Below are positions 1 to 4,644 of a DNA stretch of 5,693 nt, piece after piece (position 1 is the stretch's first letter; each line of letters begins with the position of its first letter). Under the pieces are notes generated by a model. The model did not search any database. It was not told the origin of the DNA and worked only from the letters and a program-made list of their open reading frames with translations. The stretch spans positions 1 to 5,693 of the forward strand of contig JALVPA010000083.1 in NCBI GenBank assembly GCA_027026055.1, given 5' to 3'. Both the position numbers and the translations under genes were made by a program. The stretch is from Campylobacteraceae bacterium (lineage in GTDB: Bacteria; Campylobacterota; Campylobacteria; Campylobacterales; Sulfurovaceae).

Positions 1-8
1 GTTTCCCG

Positions 9-617
9 TTGACAAAAAAACTGATTGCTCTCTTTGCATTTTTGGGATCGCTTAGTTATGTCGCTAAGTTTATGGGGACCGTGTTGGCGATCAAAGTGAT
101 GATGGCGAAGCTTTGGAGTTTTTTGCTAGCATGGGTACTCAAAGTGGGCAATGCCGTCGTCTATTTTTTGACCGATTACGTATGGGGGAGTTGGCTTGCG
201 CCGCTGATTGAGGTGGTGGTGTTCGGCTGGATTCTTTCGTGGCTTGAAAAGGTGCCTTATCTCAAAGAGGTGATTTTTGCGCTTTATCGTCTCTTCAGGC
301 GTGTGATGCATCTGTTCGATTTTGTGGCGGAACGTGTGTTGCATCTGCCGCTTCGGAGGATCTTTCGCTTTTTGGTACGTCAAACGCGAGAGATGATTTA
401 CCGGTTCATCGGCTACACCCGACCGCCGATTTATATACAGCTAAGAGAGTTGCGCAAGATGCGTCCCTCTTTTCGTAACCGTTTAAAGGCGCGTAGAGAA
501 GCATATAGTTCAACACGTCGCAAGCCGAGACAATCGCGCTACGAAGAGCTAAAACAAACGAAAAAGCGTTATGTCAATAAGAGCGATGTTTCATCGCGGC
601 GAGCGCTTCGCGCTTAA
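9..617 (+). CDS. Hypothetical membrane-anchored protein with basic C-terminal tail (5' end uncertain)
   Basis: I do not recognise a family. As read from TTG at position 9 the protein has 202 residues. The first ~80 are strongly hydrophobic, with probable membrane segments near residues 5-19, 22-55 and 62-79. A predominantly helical, arginine/lysine-rich region follows (about 92-202), and residues 155-202 are nearly all polar and basic, so a membrane anchor with a cationic cytoplasmic tail is likely. The TTG has no visible Shine-Dalgarno sequence and the frame is open to the left edge, so the real start may lie outside the window. The 3' end runs 44 bp into the convergent smpB gene, so its last ~14 codons are antisense to the SmpB C-terminal tail. 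In H. pylori exbB lies beyond smpB, but this protein does not look like ExbB. The length and hydrophobic pattern argue for a real gene; function unknown. Confidence 0.6.
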   Translation: MTKKLIALFAFLGSLSYVAKFMGTVLAIKVMMAKLWSFLLAWVLKVGNAVVYFLTDYVWGSWLAPLIEVVVFGWILSWLEKVPYLKEVIFALYRLFRRVMHLFDFVAERVLHLPLRRIFRFLVRQTREMIYRFIGYTRPPIYIQLRELRKMRPSFRNRLKARREAYSSTRRKPRQSRYEELKQTKKRYVNKSDVSSRRALRA

Positions 618-1035
618 GGGTGCGCTCTTTGAGATCGGCGCGTTTGTCGTGTAGCTTTTTACCACGCGCAAGCGCGATTTGGACTTTGGCGAGGTTGCGT
701 TCGTTGAAGTAAAGTTTAAGCGGCACGATGGTGAGGCCTTCTTTGTTGACTTTGCCGAAAAGCTTATGCAACTCTTTTTTGTGCATCAGTAATTTGCGCG
801 GGCTTCGGGTATCGCGACCGAAATGGGTGTTGGTGGTTTCGAGTTGCGCGATATGGGCATTGAGAAGATAGAGTTCGCCTTTGATAAAGCGACAATAGGC
901 GTCGTTGAGATTGGCGCGTCCCGCACGAAGCGCTTTGACTTCGCTTCCAAGCAACACGATCCCCGCTTCGTAAGTTTCGAGTATCTCGTATTCGTGGCGC
1001 GCTTTTTTATTTTGCGCGATGAGTTTGATAGCCAT
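574..1035 (-). CDS. smpB: SsrA-binding protein SmpB
   Basis: SmpB binds tmRNA (SsrA) and delivers it to stalled ribosomes for trans-translation, releasing the ribosome and tagging the unfinished peptide for degradation. The product is 153 residues, a normal length. Family landmarks are clear: the N-terminal NKKARHEYEI block (9-18), GSEVKALRAGR (30-40), PRKLLMHKKEL (79-89), and ALARGKKLHDKR (121-132) leading into the basic C-terminal tail that enters the decoding centre. The frame is open to 1095, but family alignment puts the start at the ATG at 1033-1035 (MAIKLIAQN), with GGAAC about 6-10 bases upstream on the minus strand. The tail ends KHRSY, and its 3' end overlaps the convergent gene to the left. 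It reads in the same direction as ispE, its usual neighbour, which is now about 4 kb away across a block of plus-strand genes. It therefore appears to use its own promoter at 1061-1066. Confidence 0.97.
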   Translation of the reverse strand: MAIKLIAQNKKARHEYEILETYEAGIVLLGSEVKALRAGRANLNDAYCRFIKGELYLLNAHIAQLETTNTHFGRDTRSPRKLLMHKKELHKLFGKVNKEGLTIVPLKLYFNERNLAKVQIALARGKKLHDKRADLKERTLKREALAAMKHRSY

Positions 1036-1060
1036 ACAGCTGTTCCATATTTTTGGCAAA

Positions 1061-1066
1061 ATTATA
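1061..1066 (-). promoter_or_regulatory. Putative smpB promoter, -10 box TATAAT
   Basis: A perfect TATAAT on the minus strand lies 25 bases upstream of the smpB ATG. No good TTGACA is seen 16-18 bp further upstream, which is common for sigma-70 promoters in Campylobacterota. The predicted 5' leader is about 20 nt. It would give smpB independent transcription now that ispE is no longer adjacent. Confidence 0.55.
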
Positions 1067-1118
1067 ACACAAAAACGGACAGAGGGAGATTCCAAACAAA
1101 ACTTAAATCGAGTAATAC

Positions 1119-1124
1119 TATAAT
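1119..1124 (+). promoter_or_regulatory. Putative promoter of the cytochrome-regulator operon, -10 box TATAAT
   Basis: A perfect TATAAT lies 43 bases before the cytochrome ATG in a very AT-rich stretch (about 1099-1140), with no convincing -35 hexamer. The predicted start is near 1131. The TGCTAC-N4-GTAGCA palindrome found at the two downstream promoters is absent here: the equivalent position, centred near 1088.5, is an unrelated purine-rich sequence. This operon is therefore probably not controlled by that element. It diverges from the smpB promoter, with about 50 bp between the two -10 boxes. Confidence 0.5.
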
Positions 1125-1167
1125 AAATATGGTTTATAAGTGAGATTGAGAGAAAAAAGGGTAAAAA

Positions 1168-2385
1168 ATGAGATTTATTTTATCGTTGTTGTTGACGCTC
1201 GGTTTGCAAGCCGTTTCGACGGAAGTGAATCCACTCGGGAAAAAATGGGAATCTAATAAAAACTGCGAAGCGTGCCATCAATATTTTTCAAAAAAATGGG
1301 AAACGTCGCGTCATTCCCACGCCCACTACAATAAAAACGATCTGTTTAAAAAATCGCTCGATTATATCGTCAGAAAAAATCCGACGCTGGTACTCGACGA
1401 AGTCAAAGTCGAATGCGCACAGTGTCACAATCCGCGCTTGGCGAAACGAGACGTCAGCAACGAAGAGAAAGTGGCGTTGCTTTTCGGTGACAAGGAGACG
1501 AAAACGCACTTTCGCAATCTTTTGGACAACAAAACGATGGAAAACGGTATCAACTGTATGGTGTGCCACAATATCGACAAGATCCATATGGATAAAATCA
1601 AAGCCGACAAAGGCGGTATGTACGGGGTGACGTTCGGACCTTTGGGGACAATGTACGGGCCGTTTGCAGATTCGCATTCGCCTTATCATAAAAGCGAACG
1701 TCGTGATCATTTTGCAACGAACGAACCGACGCTTTGCTTCGTATGTCACTACGGAAAAAAAAACAAGTACGGACTTTGGGTATACGAAACGGGAAAAGAG
1801 TACGAACGGTATGCCGAACGCCCCGATGAAGGGTGCAAAGAGTGCCACATGAGCAAAAAACGCAAAGGTTATGCATCGAATTATGCGCCTCCGGGCGACA
1901 CGCCGAAAGAGAGAATGATACGACAACATCGTTTCGCCAGTGTGGACAATAGCAATATTTTGCTCGATTATGTCGATATCAAAGGAAAAACGGAGGATAG
2001 TGGGGCTTTTTCTATCTCCCTGACCAATCGTGCACCGCATAAGGTGCCGACCGGATACGGGTTGCGTCAGGTGATATTGAAAGTGACTTTTATGGATCGA
2101 AACGACAAACCGATCAAATCGATACGCTATGTACTCGGTGCGGAGTGGTTGGATGCGCAAGGCAATGTGACGATACCGCATTTGGCGACCAAGATAGGCA
2201 AAGATACCCGTCTCGAAGGCAAAACGACCAAGGTGTATAAATTTAAAGTGCCGCAGAACGCCACGTATGTTAAATACGGATTTTCCTATCGGTTGATTGA
2301 CGAAAAACTGGCAAAAGAGATGGGGGTGAGCGATCCCTTCTTTTTACGCGAATATACTTTCTTCGAACAACGTTTGCATCTTTGA
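1168..2385 (+). CDS. Periplasmic pentaheme c-type cytochrome (cytochrome c554-like multiheme family)
   Basis: The 405-residue product is probably an exported electron-transfer or redox protein. A short Sec signal (residues 1 to about 16, MRFILSLLLTLGLQA) is followed by five CXXCH haem-attachment motifs at 33-37 (CEACH), 83-87 (CAQCH), 130-134 (CMVCH), 190-194 (CFVCH) and 223-227 (CKECH). Histidines outside the motifs (H49, H51, H53, H170, H174) are candidate distal ligands. The haem-free C-terminal part (about 260-405) looks like a beta domain and carries LTNRAPHKVPTGYGLR (285-300). This resembles the N-x-x-x-G-H-x-x-P-T-G segment common at the end of cytochrome c554-type multihaem proteins. 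The start is supported by an AAGGG stretch 6 bases upstream. The regulator gene follows after 14 nt, so the two are probably cotranscribed. Substrate unknown: nitrogen-oxide, sulfur or other redox chemistry are all possible. An A9 tract at 1755-1763 lies in the coding region. Confidence 0.88.
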   Translation: MRFILSLLLTLGLQAVSTEVNPLGKKWESNKNCEACHQYFSKKWETSRHSHAHYNKNDLFKKSLDYIVRKNPTLVLDEVKVECAQCHNPRLAKRDVSNEEKVALLFGDKETKTHFRNLLDNKTMENGINCMVCHNIDKIHMDKIKADKGGMYGVTFGPLGTMYGPFADSHSPYHKSERRDHFATNEPTLCFVCHYGKKNKYGLWVYETGKEYERYAERPDEGCKECHMSKKRKGYASNYAPPGDTPKERMIRQHRFASVDNSNILLDYVDIKGKTEDSGAFSISLTNRAPHKVPTGYGLRQVILKVTFMDRNDKPIKSIRYVLGAEWLDAQGNVTIPHLATKIGKDTRLEGKTTKVYKFKVPQNATYVKYGFSYRLIDEKLAKEMGVSDPFFLREYTFFEQRLHL

Positions 2386-2390
2386 AAAAC

Positions 2391-2393
2391 GGA
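2391..2393 (+). promoter_or_regulatory. Shine-Dalgarno core deciding the regulator start
   Basis: GGA at 2391-2393 ends 6 bases before the ATG at 2400. The same bases directly abut the alternative ATG at 2394 and lie downstream of the TTG at 2382, so neither of those alternatives has a usable ribosome binding site. This favours 2400 as the start. Confidence 0.45.
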
Positions 2394-2399
2394 ATGGGC

Positions 2400-3083
2400 A
2401 TGAGCGAAAATTTACATTTACCCGATACGAATGAAGCGATGGGCAACCTCGACACCGGTGCGCGTTCGGAGCTTGCGAGACATACGACGCGTGTGATGTT
2501 CCCAAAAGGAGAACCGCTCTTTCACGATGGAGAGTTGGAGCGATATTTTTATATCGTCACGAAAGGCAAGATCAAAAGCTATCAGCTCAATTTGGAAAAT
2601 GCCAAAGAGCAAACCCTTTTTATCTACCGCGAAGGGGATATGTTCGATACGATTGTCTTGCTCGACGGTCAACCGCACGACGTGATGTATGAAGCGCTCG
2701 AAGAGAGCGAAGCAATTCGGTTGCCTATCGAAAAGGTACGGCAACTGCTTTTGACCAACGAATCGTTCAACCGTATGTTTTTTCCGTATCTGGCGCAGCA
2801 GATGCGGCATATGGAAGAGCTGGCGGGGGATCTGTCACTCTATTCGACTTCGGAGCGACTGATTAAGCTGTTGCTTCAAAATCTCGATCCGAACAATCGG
2901 CTCAAATACAAGTTGATCCAAGGGCTTTCCAACAGTGAAATCGCCAAATTGATCGGTACGGTGCGCCATGTGGTGGAGCGCCATTTGAAAGCCTTGAAAA
3001 AAGAAGGTATCGTCGTGCGCAAAAACAAAGACGTCGAAATCCTCAATGCCCAAAAACTTCTCGATAAAATCAATTTGCTCTAA
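2400..3083 (+). CDS. Crp/Fnr-family transcriptional regulator with atypical recognition helix
   Basis: This is a 227-residue two-domain regulator. Residues about 30-110 form the cyclic-nucleotide-binding-type beta roll (PKGEPLF at 35-41, then GDMFDTIVLLDG at 79-90). A long dimerisation helix spans about 115-145, and a winged helix-turn-helix covers about 174-205 (SNSEIAKLIGTVRHVVERHL). The canonical cAMP-pocket G-E-x-(A/L)-L...R-S/T residues are missing, and the protein contains no cysteine, so it is neither a Crp-type cAMP receptor nor an Fe-S FNR. The recognition helix reads R189-H-V-V-E-R194 in place of R-E-T-V-S-R: the usual glutamate is histidine and the serine/glycine position is glutamate. 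The frame can extend to TTG 2382, overlapping the cytochrome stop, but spacing to GGA favours ATG 2400. It probably shares a transcript with the cytochrome. It is the natural candidate to bind the palindromes in front of yfdX and hsp20. Ligand unknown; haem, NO or another redox signal would fit the family. Confidence 0.9.
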   Translation: MSENLHLPDTNEAMGNLDTGARSELARHTTRVMFPKGEPLFHDGELERYFYIVTKGKIKSYQLNLENAKEQTLFIYREGDMFDTIVLLDGQPHDVMYEALEESEAIRLPIEKVRQLLLTNESFNRMFFPYLAQQMRHMEELAGDLSLYSTSERLIKLLLQNLDPNNRLKYKLIQGLSNSEIAKLIGTVRHVVERHLKALKKEGIVVRKNKDVEILNAQKLLDKINLL

Positions 3084-3094
3084 TTTTTTTAGAT

Positions 3095-3110
3095 TGCTAC
3101 CGAAGTAGCA
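3095..3110 (+). promoter_or_regulatory. Palindromic operator TGCTAC-N4-GTAGCA upstream of yfdX
   Basis: This is a perfect 6-bp inverted repeat with a CGAA spacer. Its centre (3102.5) lies 30.5 bp before the first base of TATAAT at 3133, or about -42 from the predicted transcription start. The geometry (arms separated by 4 bp) is that of Crp/Fnr sites such as TTGAT-N4-ATCAA. The same element at the same distance precedes hsp20. It is not a terminator, since no T-run follows; the T7 run at 3084-3090 comes before it. Confidence 0.75.
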
Positions 3111-3132
3111 TATCGCGTTTGCTCCCACGCAT

Positions 3133-3138
3133 TATAAT
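3133..3138 (+). promoter_or_regulatory. yfdX promoter, -10 box TATAAT
   Basis: A perfect -10 hexamer 54 bases before the yfdX ATG, with a predicted start near 3145 and a leader of about 48 nt. The expected -35 position (around 3110-3115) has no resemblance to TTGACA, consistent with dependence on an activator bound at the adjacent palindrome. No factor-independent terminator is visible between the regulator stop and this promoter, so read-through from the upstream operon is also possible. Confidence 0.65.
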
Positions 3139-3192
3139 TGCTTCGATTTGGTTACGACCGGAACGAAAAAATCACATATGAAGGAGTAAACG

Positions 3193-4086
3193 ATGAAAAA
3201 AGTATTGGTTTCCGCAATGGCGGCATCCTTGTTGTTGGGCGTATCCCTAAACGCAAAAGAGACGGCGGCGAAAAACGCGACGGTTGGCGAAGTCAATCGT
3301 ATCGCCGTAAAGAATGCGAAAGAGGATGCTAAAGCGAATCAAGCGGCATTGGTACAAGAAGCGATCGATTCGCTCAAATTTGCCCAAGTAGCGGTATTGG
3401 CATTGGAACATAACGATGTCAAAAGCGCAAAAGAGAATCTCGAAAAGGCGCTCGGTAAGCTCGAAGTGATTATGGCGGCAAAAAATGCGCCGAAACTTTT
3501 ACCGATCAACAATATCATTCGCGTGCAAGAGTTTGTAGGAACGGCAAGCGATGTCGAAGCGATCGTTAAACACGCCAAAGAACTACTGGATGACGGCAAG
3601 GTTCAGGATGCCAGAGCGTTATTGATACCTCTTGTAAGCGAGATCGACATCACGGTAGTGAATCTGCCGTTGGCAACCTATCCCGATGCGTTGAAGTTGG
3701 CGGCGTCGTATATCCACGACGGTAAGATCAACAAAGCCAAAGAGGTGTTGTATATCGCCTTGAGCACCTTTACGGAAGTGACGCAAATCGTACCGATTCC
3801 GCTTATCGAGAGTATCGACCTGATCGATGCGGCGTCCAAAATCGCCAAAGAGGACAAAGCACAAGCGATCAAATATCTCGATGCGGCTTCCGCGGCGTTG
3901 GATGTCGCCGAAAAACTCGGCTATGTCAGCAGCAGCGAAACGACCTATAAAGCGTTGCATGAAAAGATAGAAGAGATCAAAAAAGAGATCGAAGGCAAAA
4001 ACAAAGCCGAAAAACTCTTCGAATCGTTGGCGGCGAAACTCAAAGAGTTCAAAGAGAAAATCGTTTCTCCAAAAGCCGAAAAATAA
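3193..4086 (+). CDS. YfdX-family exported stress protein
   Basis: The 297-residue product has a clear Sec signal peptide (about 1-21: MKK, hydrophobic core to LLLGVSLNA, then KE) and is predicted to be periplasmic. Residues about 50-245 match the helical YfdX domain: an A-L-V-Q-E-A-I start, the alternating helix pattern with A-x-x-A-L spacing, N-x-I (106-108), a central L-V-S-E-I-D (147-152) and P-L-A-T-Y-P segment (159-164), and the second helical half ending near 245. E. coli YfdX is about 210 residues. This protein is longer, with a lysine/glutamate-rich probable coiled coil at about 250-291. YfdX proteins are linked to acid and heat tolerance, and occur with hsp20 genes in the transmissible stress-tolerance locus of Proteobacteria; their molecular activity is not settled. 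The start has AAGGAG at 3181-3186, six bases before ATG. It has its own promoter and operator, shared in design with hsp20. Function inferred from family and context. Confidence 0.85.
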   Translation: MKKVLVSAMAASLLLGVSLNAKETAAKNATVGEVNRIAVKNAKEDAKANQAALVQEAIDSLKFAQVAVLALEHNDVKSAKENLEKALGKLEVIMAAKNAPKLLPINNIIRVQEFVGTASDVEAIVKHAKELLDDGKVQDARALLIPLVSEIDITVVNLPLATYPDALKLAASYIHDGKINKAKEVLYIALSTFTEVTQIVPIPLIESIDLIDAASKIAKEDKAQAIKYLDAASAALDVAEKLGYVSSSETTYKALHEKIEEIKKEIEGKNKAEKLFESLAAKLKEFKEKIVSPKAEK

Positions 4087-4090
4087 TACG

Positions 4091-4110
4091 AATGCTACTA
4101 CGGTAGCATT
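4091..4110 (+). promoter_or_regulatory. Palindromic operator (A-A-TGCTAC-N4-GTAGCA-T-T) upstream of hsp20
   Basis: This is a perfect 8-bp inverted repeat with a TACG spacer, beginning 4 bases after the yfdX stop codon. Its core is identical to the element before yfdX. Its centre (4100.5) is again exactly 30.5 bp before the first base of TATAAT (4131). The position and arm spacing fit a class II Crp/Fnr-type activator site. It could also fold as a hairpin in yfdX mRNA, but the T-run of an intrinsic terminator is absent. Confidence 0.75.
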
Positions 4111-4130
4111 GTACTTCGTCGAAGCGATGT

Positions 4131-4136
4131 TATAAT
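4131..4136 (+). promoter_or_regulatory. hsp20 operon promoter, -10 box TATAAT
   Basis: A perfect -10 hexamer with predicted start near 4143 and a leader of about 24 nt before the first hsp20 ATG. The best -35 candidate, TTGTAC at 4109-4114 with 16-bp spacing, matches poorly and overlaps the palindrome edge. No CIRCE element (TTAGCACTC-N9-GAGTGCTAA) is present, so control by HrcA is not indicated. No heat-shock-type sigma-32 promoter is evident. Confidence 0.65.
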
Positions 4137-4166
4137 CGTCGTAGAATTTAGAAAAAGGAGCGAACG

Positions 4167-4613
4167 ATGTTGTTGACACGATACAATCCGTACAACGATC
4201 CCGATATCAGAAAGGGATTCGAGTTGTTGCAATCTTTTGTCAATCAGTTGGAAGGCAAAGGAAGCGAAGAGGGTGCCATCGCCGCTTTCGTACCCGCGGT
4301 CAATACCCGTGAAAGCGACGATGCGTACTATATCGAAGTGGATCTTCCCGGTGTGAAAAAAGAGGACATCGAAATTACGACCGAAGACAATGTCTTGACC
4401 ATTTCGGGCGAGCGTAAATATCGCGACGAAGTGAAAGAAGGCGATTACTATAAAGTCGAAAGCCGTTACGGAAAATTTACGCGTAGCTTTACGTTGCCAG
4501 AAAAGGTGGATGTCGAGCATATTAGTGCGGAGAGCAAAGACGGTGTTCTTGAAGTGGTTATTCCCAAAATCAAAGAAGAAGAGAAAAAACAACGCAAAAT
4601 CGAGATCAAATAA
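4167..4613 (+). CDS. Hsp20 / alpha-crystallin small heat shock protein (first of tandem pair)
   Basis: This is an ATP-independent holdase chaperone that binds unfolding cytoplasmic proteins as a dynamic oligomer. It has 148 residues, typical of a bacterial class A sHsp. A short N-terminal arm (MLLTRYNPYNDP, about 1-40) precedes the alpha-crystallin domain at about 42-134. That domain contains V-N-T-R-E-S-D-D-A-Y-Y-I-E-V-D-L-P-G-V (45-63), I-S-G-E-R (79-83), the Y-G-x-F-x-R-S-F-x-L-P strand (101-111) and the family hallmark A-x-x-x-D-G-V-L-x-V (121-130). The C-terminus carries the I-x-I oligomerisation motif (I145-E-I147). Start supported by AAGGAG at 4155-4160, six bases before ATG, the same arrangement as yfdX. 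The second hsp20 follows 31 nt later with its own strong ribosome binding site and no intervening promoter, so the two form an operon. Confidence 0.96.
   Translation: MLLTRYNPYNDPDIRKGFELLQSFVNQLEGKGSEEGAIAAFVPAVNTRESDDAYYIEVDLPGVKKEDIEITTEDNVLTISGERKYRDEVKEGDYYKVESRYGKFTRSFTLPEKVDVEHISAESKDGVLEVVIPKIKEEEKKQRKIEIK
4332..4372 (+). repeat. Short direct repeat shared by the two hsp20 genes (copy 1)
   Basis: This 41-bp stretch encodes the I-E-V-D-L-P-G-V region. It matches 4795-4835 in the second hsp20 at 37 of 41 positions by direct comparison. It reflects paralogy and a strongly conserved protein motif, and could serve as a short recombination tract. Confidence 0.6.
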
Positions 4614-4631
4614 TCGGTCTCGATCATCATG

Positions 4632-4640
4632 AAGGAGGTG
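4632..4640 (+). promoter_or_regulatory. Near-perfect Shine-Dalgarno of the second hsp20
   Basis: AAGGAGGTG, almost fully complementary to the 16S rRNA 3' end, ends 4 bases before the ATG at 4645. It is the strongest ribosome binding site in the window and suggests high translation of the second chaperone. Confidence 0.7.
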
Positions 4641-4644
4641 TAGC

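Noticed and set aside
124..131. TGCTAGCA palindrome
   Set aside because: An 8-bp palindrome with no N4 spacer, inside a coding region and with no TATAAT at the proper distance; unrelated to the operator.
1101..1142. AT-rich imperfect inverted repeat (ACTTAAA...TTTATAAGT) around the cytochrome promoter
   Set aside because: The arms match imperfectly and the AT-rich composition makes such matches likely by chance; no similarity to FNR or the TGCTAC element.
1288..2181. Long 297-codon open frame on the minus strand opposite the cytochrome gene
   Set aside because: It is the antisense shadow of a gene with five haem motifs and a signal peptide. Its translation is compositionally odd and shows no recognisable domain.
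3084..3110. T7 run plus palindrome after the regulator stop as an intrinsic terminator
   Set aside because: The T-run precedes the hairpin on the plus strand, the wrong order for a terminator. The palindrome fits a promoter operator better.
4114..4124. CTTCG-T-CGAAG inverted repeat between the hsp20 operator and -10 box
   Set aside because: Short, with no counterpart in the yfdX promoter, so unlikely to be a shared control site.
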